The notes under the pieces were generated by a model, which saw nothing but the letters and a program-made list of their open reading frames with translations, searched no databases and was not told where the DNA came from. A DNA stretch of 64,000 bases from Viola odorata (Eukaryota > Streptophyta > Magnoliopsida > Malpighiales > Violaceae): contig OY829546.1 in the NCBI GenBank assembly GCA_963691705.1, forward strand, positions 29,544,040 through 29,608,039, given 5' to 3'. Of the stretch, positions 39,901 through 54,400 are shown in pieces. The position numbers and the translations under genes were made by a program. How positions within the stretch are numbered: position 1 is the first letter of the stretch; every line of letters begins with the position of its first letter.

Positions 39901-42900
39901 AAAAAAGTAAAGGATAGTTACCAAACTTGAACGCCTTGAGCTCCGCTACTAACTGATAAGGCTCCAGTCGCCTAGAGACTTAGCAATGAAATTGTGATCT
40001 AGTTCAAAGCTTGGATTTCGAATGCGGAAACATAACTCAAAGAAAACCGTGAAACTCCAACACTGAGAGCTTTTGGCACTTCACGTCGAATCCCTTGAGG
40101 TTCTTGTGTCAAACCGATGAATCTCCAAGACTGGGTGCTCTTGGCAATTCAAAGACGAATGACTCAATAGATAGCAACATCGGGCTTTACTTGTGGCTAC
40201 TCTCAGCTTGCGATACTAGGAATAGAACAAGGTTCCAAAGGAACGGTTTATGAGGACGCACCTCTCAAAGACAAAGTCTCGTTCTTTTTCCAAAAATATC
40301 ATAGATTATTTTATTCATACGGCAAGGCCTTTAAATAGGCTAGGAAAATTACAAACTTAGAAATAAATAATTCCTAAACAGATAATTCCTAAATAGATAA
40401 TTCCTAAATAAATAATTCCTAAATAAATAATCCCTAAATAAATAATCCCTAAATAAGCCAAAACTCTATATAGTAATTAAAAATACATAAAATAGGAAAT
40501 ATTAATCCATACCCTCATTTGCCAAACCCTAGTCGTCGCCAAACCCTAGCCGACTTGGGCTTTCTGGTGCGCCTATGCGTGCGCTCTGCTTGGCCCACGC
40601 GGCTTGCGATACGAGGATCGTATGATCCCCTCCCTCTTATCAAAGGTTCGCCCTCGAATCTCATTCTGCATAGGGGTTGTATCGCAATCCCTCTTAGCAT
40701 CAAGCCTTGCTTCTGCCATCTTTATTCACCTTAATCAAACTTAACACAAGAAAGTGGAAATCTATTTTCGGCGAACACAGTTTAGTAAACCAAGCACAAC
40801 TTTTGATTCCGATGTCCGAATTGCTTGATTCTTCTTGATTTAGATTCCTAACAGATAGGGCTTTCCAAGGAGCTAAGATTCACTGAAATTGGACTCCAAT
40901 AGGTATGTATTGAAATATGATTTCGAGACTAACACTTTTGTGGACTGTTTTTGTGACTCTTTTGTGACTCTTCTCGTGACTTAAATAAAAGACTCAAAAT
41001 AGAAAAGTAATGACACTTTGGTGGACTGATTTTGTGACTCTAATTGACACAACGAAAAAAGTAAAGGATAGTTACCAAACTTGAACGCCTTGAGCTCCGC
41101 TACTAACTGATAAGGCTCCAGTCGCCTAGAGACTTAGCAATGAAATTGTGATCTAGTTCAAAGCTTGGATTTCGAATGCGGAAACATAACTCAAAGAAAA
41201 CCGTGAAACTCCAACACTGAGAGCTTTTGGCACTTCACGTCGAATCCCTTGAGGTTCTTGTGTCAAACCGATGAATCTCCAAGACTGGGTACTCTTGGCA
41301 ATTCAAAGACGAATGACTCAATAGATAGCAACATCGGGCTTTACTTGTGGCTACTCTCAGCTTGCGATACTAGGAATAGAACAAGGTTCCAAAGGAACGG
41401 TTTATGAGGACGCACCTCTCAAAGACAAAGTCTCGTTCTTTTTCTAAAAATATCATAGATTATTTTATTCATACGGCAAGGCCTTTAAATAGGCTAGGAA
41501 AATTACAAACTTAGAAATAAATAATTCCTAAACAGATAATTCCTAAATAGATAATTCCTAAATAAATAATTCCTAAATAAATAATCCCTAAATAAATAAT
41601 CCCTAAATAAGCCAAAACTCTATATAGTAATTAAAAATACATAAAATAGGAAATATTAATCCATACCCTCATTTGCCAAACCCTAGTCGTCGCCAAACCC
41701 TAGCCGACTTGGGCTTTCTGGTGCGCCTATGCGTGCGCTCTGCTTGGCCCACGCGGCTTGCGATACGAGGATCGTATGATCCCCTCCCTCTTATCAAAGG
41801 TTCGCCCTCGAATCTCATTCTGCATAGGGGTTGTATCGCAATCCCTCTTAGCATCAAGCCTTGCTTCTGCCATCTTTATTCACCTTAATCAAACTTAACA
41901 CAAGAAAGTGGAAATCTATTTTCGGCGAACACAGTTTAGTAAACCAAGCACAACTTTTGATTCCGATGTCCGAATTGCTTGATTCTTCTTGATTTAGATT
42001 CCTAACAGATAGGGCTTTCCAAGGAGCTAAGATTCACTGAAATTGGACTCCAATAGGTATGTATTGAAATATGATTTCGAGACTAACACTTTTGTGGACT
42101 GTTTTTGTGACTCTTTTGTGACTCTTCTCGTGACTTAAATAAAAGACTCAAAATAGAAAAGTAATGACACTTTGGTGGACTGATTTTGTGACTCTAATTG
42201 ACACAACGAAAAAAGTAAAGGATAGTTACCAAACTTGAACGCCTTGAGCTCCGCTACTAACTGATAAGACTCCAGTCGCCTAGAGACTTAGCAATGAAAT
42301 TGTGATCTAGTTCAAAGCTTGGATTTCGAATGCGGAAACATAACTCAAAGAAAACCGTGAAACTCCAACACTGAGAGCTTTTGGCACTTCACGTCGAATC
42401 CCTTGAGGTTCTTGTGTCAAACCGATGAATCTCCAAGACTGGGTGCTCTTGGCAATTCAAAGACGAATGACTCAATAGATAGCAACATCGGGCTTTACTT
42501 GTGGCTACTCTCAGCTTGCGATACTAGGAATAGAACAAGGTTCCAAAGGAACGGTTTATGAGGACGCACCTCTCAAAGACAAAGTCTCGTTCTTTTTCCA
42601 AAAATATCATAGATTATTTTATTCATACGGCAAGGCCTTTAAATAGGCTAGGAAAATTACAAACTTAGAAATAAATAATTCCTAAACAGATAATTCCTAA
42701 ATAGATAATTCCTAAATAAATAATTCCTAAATAAATAATCCCTAAATAAATAATCCCTAAATAAGCCAAAACTCTATATAGTAATTAAAAATACATAAAA
42801 TAGGAAATATTAATCCATACCCTCATTTGCCAAACCCTAGTCGTCGCCAAACCCTAGCCGACTTGGGCTTTCTGGTGCGCCTATGCGTGCGCTCTGCTTG

Positions 42901-45900
42901 GCCCACGCGGCTTGCGATACGAGGATCGTATGATCCCCTCCCTCTTATCAAAGGTTCGCCCTCGAATCTCATTCTGCATAGGGGTTGTATCGCAATCCCT
43001 CTTAGCATCAAGCCTTGCTTCTGCCATCTTTATTCACCTTAATCAAACTTAACACAAGAAAGTGGAAATCTATTTTCGGCGAACACAGTTTAGTAAACCA
43101 AGCACAACTTTTGATTCCGATGTCCGAATTGCTTGATTCTTCTTGATTTAGATTCCTAACAGATAGGGCTTTCCAAGGAGCTAAGATTCACTGAAATTGG
43201 ACTCCAATAGGTATGTATTGAAATATGATTTCGAGACTAACACTTTTGTGGACTGTTTTTGTGACTCTTTTGTGACTCTTCTCGTGACTTAAATAAAAGA
43301 CTCAAAATAGAAAAGTAATGACACTTTGGTGGACTGATTTTGTGACTCTAATTGACACAACGAAAAAAGTAAAGGATAGTTACCAAACTTGAACGCCTTG
43401 AGCTCCGCTACTAACTGATAAGACTCCAGTCGCCTAGAGACTTAGCAATGAAATTGTGATCTAGTTCAAAGCTTGGATTTCGAATGCGGAAACATAACTC
43501 AAAGAAAACCGTGAAACTCCAACACTGAGAGCTTTTGGCACTTCACGTCGAATCCCTTGAGGTTCTTGTGTCAAACCGATGAATCTCCAAGACTGGGTGC
43601 TCTTGGCAATTCAAAGACGAATGACTCAATAGATAGCAACATCGGGCTTTACTTGTGGCTACTCTCAGCTTGCGATACTAGGAATAGAACAAGGTTCCAA
43701 AGGAACGGTTTATGAGGACGCACCTCTCAAAGACAAAGTCTCGTTCTTTTTCCAAAAATATCATAGATTATTTTATTCATACGGCAAGGCCTTTAAATAG
43801 GCTAGGAAAATTACAAACTTAGAAATAAATAATTCCTAAACAGATAATTCCTAAATAGATAATTCCTAAATAAATAATTCCTAAATAAATAATCCCTAAA
43901 TAAATAATCCCTAAATAAGCCAAAACTCTATATAGTAATTAAAAATACATAAAATAGGAAATATTAATCCATACCCTCATTTGCCAAACCCTAGTCGTCG
44001 CCAAACCCTAGCCGACTTGGGCTTTCTGGTGCGCCTATGCGTGCGCTCTGCTTGGCCCACGCGGCTTGCGATACGAGGATCGTATGATCCCCTCCCTCTT
44101 ATCAAAGGTTCGCCCTCGAATCTCATTCTGCATAGGGGTTGTATCGCAATCCCTCTTAGCATCAAGCCTTGCTTCTGCCATCTTTATTCACCTTAATCAA
44201 ACTTAACACAAGAAAGTGGAAATCTATTTTCGGCGAACACAGTTTAGTAAACCAAGCACAACTTTTGATTCCGATGTCCGAATTGCTTGATTCTTCTTGA
44301 TTTAGATTCCTAACAGATAGGGCTTTCCAAGGAGCTAAGATTCACTGAAATTGGACTCCAATAGGTATGTATTGAAATATGATTTCGAGACTAACACTTT
44401 TGTGGACTGTTTTTGTGACTCTTTTGTGACTCTTCTCGTGACTTAAATAAAAGACTCAAAATAGAAAAGTAATGACACTTTGGTGGACTGATTTTGTGAC
44501 TCTAATTGACACAACGAAAAAAGTAAAGGATAGTTACCAAACTTGAACGCCTTGAGCTCCGCTACTAACTGATAAGGCTCCAGTCGCCTAGAGACTTAGC
44601 AATGAAATTGTGATCTAGTTCAAAGCTTGGATTTCGAATGCGGAAACATAACTCAAAGAAAACCGTGAAACTCCAACACTGAGAGCTTTTGGCACTTCAC
44701 GTCGAATCCCTTGAGGTTCTTGTGTCAAACCGATGAATCTCCAAGACTGGGTGCTCTTGGCAATTCAAAGACGAATGACTCAATAGATAGCAACATCGGG
44801 CTTTACTTGTGGCTACTCTCAGCTTGCGATACTAGGAATAGAACAAGGTTCCAAAGGAACGGTTTATGAGGACGCACCTCTCAAAGACAAAGTCTCGTTC
44901 TTTTTCCAAAAATATCATAGATTATTTTATTCATACGGCAAGGCCTTTAAATAGGCTAGGAAAATTACAAACTTAGAAATAAATAATTCCTAAACAGATA
45001 ATTCCTAAATAGATAATTCCTAAATAAATAATTCCTAAATAAATAATCCCTAAATAAATAATCCCTAAATAAGCCAAAACTCTATATAGTAATTAAAAAT
45101 ACATAAAATAGGAAATATTAATCCATACCCTCATTTGCCAAACCCTAGTCGTCGCCAAACCCTAGCCGACTTGGGCTTTCTGGTGCGCCTATGCGTGCGC
45201 TCTGCTTGGCCCACGCGGCTTGCGATACGAGGATCGTATGATCCCCTCCCTCTTATCAAAGGTTCGCCCTCGAATCTCATTCTGCATAGGGGTTGTATCG
45301 CAATCCCTCTTAGCATCAAGCCTTGCTTCTGCCATCTTTATTCACCTTAATCAAACTTAACACAAGAAAGTGGAAATCTATTTTCGGCGAACACAGTTTA
45401 GTAAACCAAGCACAACTTTTGATTCCGATGTCCGAATTGCTTGATTCTTCTTGATTTAGATTCCTAACAGATAGGGCTTTCCAAGGAGCTAAGATTCACT
45501 GAAATTGGACTCCAATAGGTATGTATTGAAATATGATTTCGAGACTAACACTTTTGTGGACTGTTTTTGTGACTCTTTTGTGACTCTTCTCGTGACTTAA
45601 ATAAAAGACTCAAAATAGAAAAGTAATGACACTTTGGTGGACTGATTTTGTGACTCTAATTGACACAACGAAAAAAGTAAAGGATAGTTACCAAACTTGA
45701 ACGCCTTGAGCTCCGCTACTAACTGATAAGGCTCCAGTCGCCTAGAGACTTAGCAATGAAATTGTGATCTAGTTCAAAGCTTGGATTTCGAATGCGGAAA
45801 CATAACTCAAAGAAAACCGTGAAACTCCAACACTGAGAGCTTTTGGCACTTCACGTCGAATCCCTTGAGGTTCTTGTGTCAAACCGATGAATCTCCAAGA

Positions 45901-48468
45901 CTGGGTACTCTTGGCAATTCAAAGACGAATGACTCAATAGATAGCAACATCGGGCTTTACTTGTGGCTACTCTCAGCTTGCGATACTAGGAATAGAACAA
46001 GGTTCCAAAGGAACGGTTTATGAGGACGCACCTCTCAAAGACAAAGTCTCGTTCTTTTTCTAAAAATATCATAGATTATTTTATTCATACGGCAAGGCCT
46101 TTAAATAGGCTAGGAAAATTACAAACTTAGAAATAAATAATTCCTAAACAGATAATTCCTAAATAGATAATTCCTAAATAAATAATTCCTAAATAAATAA
46201 TCCCTAAATAAATAATCCCTAAATAAGCCAAAACTCTATATAGTAATTAAAAATACATAAAATAGGAAATATTAATCCATACCCTCATTTGCCAAACCCT
46301 AGTCGTCGCCAAACCCTAGCCGACTTGGGCTTTCTGGTGCGCCTATGCGTGCGCTCTGCTTGGCCCACGCGGCTTGCGATACGAGGATCGTATGATCCCC
46401 TCCCTCTTATCAAAGGTTCGCCCTCGAATCTCATTCTGCATAGGGGTTGTATCGCAATCCCTCTTAGCATCAAGCCTTGCTTCTGCCATCTTTATTCACC
46501 TTAATCAAACTTAACACAAGAAAGTGGAAATCTATTTTCGGCGAACACAGTTTAGTAAACCAAGCACAACTTTTGATTCCGATGTCCGAATTGCTTGATT
46601 CTTCTTGATTTAGATTCCTAACAGATAGGGCTTTCCAAGGAGCTAAGATTCACTGAAATTGGACTCCAATAGGTATGTATTGAAATATGATTTCGAGACT
46701 AACACTTTTGTGGACTGTTTTTGTGACTCTTTTGTGACTCTTCTCGTGACTTAAATAAAAGACTCAAAATAGAAAAGTAATGACACTTTGGTGGACTGAT
46801 TTTGTGACTCTAATTGACACAACGAAAAAAGTAAAGGATAGTTACCAAACTTGAACGCCTTGAGCTCCGCTACTAACTGATAAGACTCCAGTCGCCTAGA
46901 GACTTAGCAATGAAATTGTGATCTAGTTCAAAGCTTGGATTTCGAATGCGGAAACATAACTCAAAGAAAACCGTGAAACTCCAACACTGAGAGCTTTTGG
47001 CACTTCACGTCGAATCCCTTGAGGTTCTTGTGTCAAACCGATGAATCTCCAAGACTGGGTGCTCTTGGCAATTCAAAGACGAATGACTCAATAGATAGCA
47101 ACATCGGGCTTTACTTGTGGCTACTCTCAGCTTGCGATACTAGGAATAGAACAAGGTTCCAAAGGAACGGTTTATGAGGACGCACCTCTCAAAGACAAAG
47201 TCTCGTTCTTTTTCCAAAAATATCATAGATTATTTTATTCATACGGCAAGGCCTTTAAATAGGCTAGGAAAATTACAAACTTAGAAATAAATAATTCCTA
47301 AACAGATAATTCCTAAATAGATAATTCCTAAATAAATAATTCCTAAATAAATAATCCCTAAATAAATAATCCCTAAATAAGCCAAAACTCTATATAGTAA
47401 TTAAAAATACATAAAATAGGAAATATTAATCCATACCCTCATTTGCCAAACCCTAGTCGTCGCCAAACCCTAGCCGACTTGGGCTTTCTGGTGCGCCTAT
47501 GCGTGCGCTCTGCTTGGCCCACGCGGCTTGCGATACGAGGATCGTATGATCCCCTCCCTCTTATCAAAGGTTCGCCCTCGAATCTCATTCTGCATAGGGG
47601 TTGTATCGCAATCCCTCTTAGCATCAAGCCTTGCTTCTGCCATCTTTATTCACCTTAATCAAACTTAACACAAGAAAGTGGAAATCTATTTTCGGCGAAC
47701 ACAGTTTAGTAAACCAAGCACAACTTTTGATTCCGATGTCCGAATTGCTTGATTCTTCTTGATTTAGATTCCTAACAGATAGGGCTTTCCAAGGAGCTAA
47801 GATTCACTGAAATTGGACTCCAATAGGTATGTATTGAAATATGATTTCGAGACTAACACTTTTGTGGACTGTTTTTGTGACTCTTTTGTGACTCTTCTCG
47901 TGACTTAAATAAAAGACTCAAAATAGAAAAGTAATGACACTTTGGTGGACTGATTTTGTGACTCTAATTGACACAACGAAAAAAGTAAAGGATAGTTACC
48001 AAACTTGAACGCCTTGAGCTCCGCTACTAACTGATAAGGCTCCAGTCGCCTAGAGACTTAGCAATGAAATTGTGATCTAGTTCAAAGCTTGGATTTCGAA
48101 TGCGGAAACATAACTCAAAGAAAACCGTGAAACTCCAACACTGAGAGCTTTTGGCACTTCACGTCGAATCCCTTGAGGTTCTTGTGTCAAACCGATGAAT
48201 CTCCAAGACTGGGTGCTCTTGGCAATTCAAAGACGAATGACTCAATAGATAGCAACATCGGGCTTTACTTGTGGCTACTCTCAGCTTGCGATACTAGGAA
48301 TAGAACAAGGTTCCAAAGGAACGGTTTATGAGGACGCACCTCTCAAAGACAAAGTCTCGTTCTTTTTCCAAAAATATCATAGATTATTTTATTCATACGG
48401 CAAGGCCTTTAAATAGGCTAGGAAAATTACAAACTTAGAAATAAATAATTCCTAAACAGATAATTCCT
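36929..48468 (-). repeat. Trimeric higher-order repeat region (copies 33-42)
   Basis: Four sites define monomer types: 127 (C or A), 725 (G or A), 901 (G or A) and 1055 (C or T). Type X has A901 and T1055 (copies 33, 36, 40). Type Y has A127 and A725 (copies 34, 37, 38, 41). Type Z has A127 with G725, G901 and C1055 (copies 35, 39, 42). The order is X Y Z, X Y Y Z, X Y Z: a three-monomer unit of about 3462 bp repeated three times, with one extra Y inserted. Copy 33 differs from the other X copies in keeping C127. Site 127 is a transversion, which makes it a good marker. Confidence 0.87.
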
Positions 48469-51400
48469 AAATAGATAATTCCTAAATAAATAATTCCTAA
48501 ATAAATAATCCCTAAATAAATAATCCCTAAATAAGCCAAAACTCTATATAGTAATTAAAAATACATAAAATAGGAAATATTAATCCATACCCTCCTTTGC
48601 CAAACCCTAGTCGTCGCCAAACCCTAGCCGACTTGGGCTTTCTGGTGCGCCTATGCGTGCGCTCTGCTTGGCCCACGCGGCTTGCGATACGAGGATCGTA
48701 TGATCCCCTCCCTCTTATCAAAGGTTCGCCCTCGAATCTCATTCTGCATAGGGGTTGTATCGCAATCCCTCTTAGCATCAAGCCTTGCTTCTGCCATCTT
48801 TATTCACCTTAATCAAACTTAACACAAGAAAGTGGAAATCTATTTTCGGCGAACACAGTTTAGTAAACCAAGCACAACTTTTGATTCCGATGTCCGAATT
48901 GCTTGATTCTTCTTGATTTAGATTCCTAACAGATAGGGCTTTCCAAGGAGCTAAGATTCACTGAAATTGGACTCCAATAGGTATGTATTGAAATATGATT
49001 TCGAGACTAACACTTTTGTGGACTGTTTTTGTGACTCTTTTGTGACTCTTCTCGTGACTTAAATAAAAGACTCAAAATAGAAAAGTAATGACACTTTGGT
49101 GGACTGATTTTGTGACTCTAATTGACACAACGAAAAAAGTAAAGGATAGTTACCAAACTTGAACGCCTTGAGCTCCGCTACTAACTGATAAGGCTCCAGT
49201 CGCCTAGAGACTTAGCAATGAAATTGTGATCTAGTTCAAAGCTTGGATTTCGAATGCGGAAACATAACTCAAAGAAAACCGTGAAACTCCAACACTGAGA
49301 GCTTTTGGCACTTCACGTCGAATCCCTTGAGGTTCTTGTGTCAAACCGATGAATCTCCAAGACTGGGTGCTCTTGGCAATTCAAAGACGAATGACTCAAT
49401 AGATAGCAACATCGGGCTTTACTTGTGGCTACTCTCAGCTTGCGATACTAGGAATAGAACAAGGTTCCAAAGGAACGGTTTATGAGGACGCACCTCTCAA
49501 AGACAAAGTCTCGTTCTTTTTCCAAAAATATCATAGATTATTTTATTCATACGGCAAGGCCTTTAAATAGGCTAGGAAAATTACAAACTTAGAAATAAAT
49601 AATTCCTAAACAGATAATTCCTAAATAGATAATTCCTAAATAAATAATTCCTAAATAAATAATCCCTAAATAAATAATCCCTAAATAAGCCAAAACTCTA
49701 TATAGTAATTAAAAATACATAAAATAGGAAATATTAATCCATACCCTCATTTGCCAAACCCTAGTCGTCGCCAAACCCTAGCCGACTTGGGCTTTCTGGT
49801 GCGCCTATGCGTGCGCTCTGCTTGGCCCACGCGGCTTGCGATACGAGGATCGTATGATCCCCTCCCTCTTATCAAAGGTTCGCCCTCGAATCTCATTCTG
49901 CATAGGGGTTGTATCGCAATCCCTCTTAGCATCAAGCCTTGCTTCTGCCATCTTTATTCACCTTAATCAAACTTAACACAAGAAAGTGGAAATCTATTTT
50001 CGGCGAACACAGTTTAGTAAACCAAGCACAACTTTTGATTCCGATGTCCGAATTGCTTGATTCTTCTTGATTTAGATTCCTAACAGATAGGGCTTTCCAA
50101 GGAGCTAAGATTCACTGAAATTGGACTCCAATAGGTATGTATTGAAATATGATTTCGAGACTAACACTTTTGTGGACTGTTTTTGTGACTCTTTTGTGAC
50201 TCTTCTCGTGACTTAAATAAAAGACTCAAAATAGAAAAGTAATGACACTTTGGTGGACTGATTTTGTGACTCTAATTGACACAACGAAAAAAGTAAAGGA
50301 TAGTTACCAAACTTGAACGCCTTGAGCTCCGCTACTAACTGATAAGACTCCAGTCGCCTAGAGACTTAGCAATGAAATTGTGATCTAGTTCAAAGCTTGG
50401 ATTTCGAATGCGGAAACATAACTCAAAGAAAACCGTGAAACTCCAACACTGAGAGCTTTTGGCACTTCACGTCGAATCCCTTGAGGTTCTTGTGTCAAAC
50501 CGATGAATCTCCAAGACTGGGTGCTCTTGGCAATTCAAAGACGAATGACTCAATAGATAGCAACATCGGGCTTTACTTGTGGCTACTCTCAGCTTGCGAT
50601 ACTAGGAATAGAACAAGGTTCCAAAGGAACGGTTTATGAGGACGCACCTCTCAAAGACAAAGTCTCGTTCTTTTTCCAAAAATATCATAGATTATTTTAT
50701 TCATACGGCAAGGCCTTTAAATAGGCTAGGAAAATTACAAACTTAGAAATAAATAATTCCTAAACAGATAATTCCTAAATAAATAATTCCTAAATAAATA
50801 ATTCCTAAATAAATAATCCCTAAATAAATAATCCCTAAATAAGCCAAAACTCTATATAGTAATTAAAAATACATAAAATAGGAAATATTAATCCATACCC
50901 TCCTTTGCCAAACCCTAGTCGTCGCCAAACCCTAGCCGACTTGGGCTTTCTGGTGCGCCTATGCGTGCGCTCTGCTTGGCCCACGCGGCTTGCGATACGA
51001 GGATCGTATGATCCCCTCCCTCTTATCAAAGGTTCGCCCTCGAATCTCATTCTGCATAGGGGTTGTATCGCAATCCCTCTTAGCATCAAGCCTTGCTTCT
51101 GCCATCTTTATTCACCTTAATCAAACTTAACACAAGAAAGTGGAAATCTATTTTCGGCGAACACAGTTTAGTAAACCAAGCACAACTTTTGATTCCGATG
51201 TCCGAATTGCTTGATTCTTCTTGATTTAGATTCCTAACAGATAGGGCTTTCCAAGGAGCTAAGATTCACTGAAATTGGACTCCAATAGGTATGTATTGAA
51301 ATATGATTTCGAGACTAACACTTTTGTGGACTGTTTTTGTGACTCTTTTGTGACTCTTCTCGTGACTTAAATAAAAGACTCAAAATAGAAAAGTAATGAC

Positions 51401-54400
51401 ACTTTGGTGGACTGATTTTGTGACTCTAATTGACACAACGAAAAAAGTAAAGGATAGTTACCAAACTTGAACGCCTTGAGCTCCGCTACTAACTGATAAG
51501 GCTCCAGTCGCCTAGAGACTTAGCAATGAAATTGTGATCTAGTTCAAAGCTTGGATTTCGAATGCGGAAACATAACTCAAAGAAAACCGTGAAACTCCAA
51601 CACTGAGAGCTTTTGGCACTTCACGTCGAATCCCTTGAGGTTCTTGTGTCAAACCGATGAATCTCCAAGACTGGGTGCTCTTGGCAATTCAAAGACGAAT
51701 GACTCAATAGATAGCAACATCGGGCTTTACTTGTGGCTACTCTCAGCTTGCGATACTAGGAATAGAACAAGGTTCCAAAGGAACGGTTTATGAGGACGCA
51801 CCTCTCAAAGACAAAGTCTCGTTCTTTTTCCAAAAATATCATAGATTATTTTATTCATACGGCAAGGCCTTTAAATAGGCTAGGAAAATTACAAACTTAG
51901 AAATAAATAATTCCTAAACAGATAATTCCTAAATAGATAATTCCTAAATAAATAATTCCTAAATAAATAATCCCTAAATAAATAATCCCTAAATAAGCCA
52001 AAACTCTATATAGTAATTAAAAATACATAAAATAGGAAATATTAATCCATACCCTCATTTGCCAAACCCTAGTCGTCGCCAAACCCTAGCCGACTTGGGC
52101 TTTCTGGTGCGCCTATGCGTGCGCTCTGCTTGGCCCACGCGGCTTGCGATACGAGGATCGTATGATCCCCTCCCTCTTATCAAAGGTTCGCCCTCGAATC
52201 TCATTCTGCATAGGGGTTGTATCGCAATCCCTCTTAGCATCAAGCCTTGCTTCTGCCATCTTTATTCACCTTAATCAAACTTAACACAAGAAAGTGGAAA
52301 TCTATTTTCGGCGAACACAGTTTAGTAAACCAAGCACAACTTTTGATTCCGATGTCCGAATTGCTTGATTCTTCTTGATTTAGATTCCTAACAGATAGGG
52401 CTTTCCAAGGAGCTAAGATTCACTGAAATTGGACTCCAATAGGTATGTATTGAAATATGATTTCGAGACTAACACTTTTGTGGACTGTTTTTGTGACTCT
52501 TTTGTGACTCTTCTCGTGACTTAAATAAAAGACTCAAAATAGAAAAGTAATGACACTTTGGTGGACTGATTTTGTGACTCTAATTGACACAACGAAAAAA
52601 GTAAAGGATAGTTACCAAACTTGAACGCCTTGAGCTCCGCTACTAACTGATAAGACTCCAGTCGCCTAGAGACTTAGCAATGAAATTGTGATCTAGTTCA
52701 AAGCTTGGATTTCGAATGCGGAAACATAACTCAAAGAAAACCGTGAAACTCCAACACTGAGAGCTTTTGGCACTTCACGTCGAATCCCTTGAGGTTCTTG
52801 TGTCAAACCGATGAATCTCCAAGACTGGGTGCTCTTGGCAATTCAAAGACGAATGACTCAATAGATAGCAACATCGGGCTTTACTTGTGGCTACTCTCAG
52901 CTTGCGATACTAGGAATAGAACAAGGTTCCAAAGGAACGGTTTATGAGGACGCACCTCTCAAAGACAAAGTCTCGTTCTTTTTCCAAAAATATCATAGAT
53001 TATTTTATTCATACGGCAAGGCCTTTAAATAGGCTAGGAAAATTACAAACTTAGAAATAAATAATTCCTAAACAGATAATTCCTAAATAAATAATTCCTA
53101 AATAAATAATTCCTAAATAAATAATCCCTAAATAAATAATCCCTAAATAAGCCAAAACTCTATATAGTAATTAAAAATACATAAAATAGGAAATATTAAT
53201 CCATACCCTCCTTTGCCAAACCCTAGTCGTCGCCAAACCCTAGCCGACTTGGGCTTTCTGGTGCGCCTATGCGTGCGCTCTGCTTGGCCCACGCGGCTTG
53301 CGATACGAGGATCGTATGATCCCCTCCCTCTTATCAAAGGTTCGCCCTCGAATCTCATTCTGCATAGGGGTTGTATCGCAATCCCTCTTAGCATCAAGCC
53401 TTGCTTCTGCCATCTTTATTCACCTTAATCAAACTTAACACAAGAAAGTGGAAATCTATTTTCGGCGAACACAGTTTAGTAAACCAAGCACAACTTTTGA
53501 TTCCGATGTCCGAATTGCTTGATTCTTCTTGATTTAGATTCCTAACAGATAGGGCTTTCCAAGGAGCTAAGATTCACTGAAATTGGACTCCAATAGGTAT
53601 GTATTGAAATATGATTTCGAGACTAACACTTTTGTGGACTGTTTTTGTGACTCTTTTGTGACTCTTCTCGTGACTTAAATAAAAGACTCAAAATAGAAAA
53701 GTAATGACACTTTGGTGGACTGATTTTGTGACTCTAATTGACACAACGAAAAAAGTAAAGGATAGTTACCAAACTTGAACGCCTTGAGCTCCGCTACTAA
53801 CTGATAAGGCTCCAGTCGCCTAGAGACTTAGCAATGAAATTGTGATCTAGTTCAAAGCTTGGATTTCGAATGCGGAAACATAACTCAAAGAAAACCGTGA
53901 AACTCCAACACTGAGAGCTTTTGGCACTTCACGTCGAATCCCTTGAGGTTCTTGTGTCAAACCGATGAATCTCCAAGACTGGGTGCTCTTGGCAATTCAA
54001 AGACGAATGACTCAATAGATAGCAACATCGGGCTTTACTTGTGGCTACTCTCAGCTTGCGATACTAGGAATAGAACAAGGTTCCAAAGGAACGGTTTATG
54101 AGGACGCACCTCTCAAAGACAAAGTCTCGTTCTTTTTCCAAAAATATCATAGATTATTTTATTCATACGGCAAGGCCTTTAAATAGGCTAGGAAAATTAC
54201 AAACTTAGAAATAAATAATTCCTAAACAGATAATTCCTAAATAGATAATTCCTAAATAAATAATTCCTAAATAAATAATCCCTAAATAAATAATCCCTAA
54301 ATAAGCCAAAACTCTATATAGTAATTAAAAATACATAAAATAGGAAATATTAATCCATACCCTCATTTGCCAAACCCTAGTCGTCGCCAAACCCTAGCCG

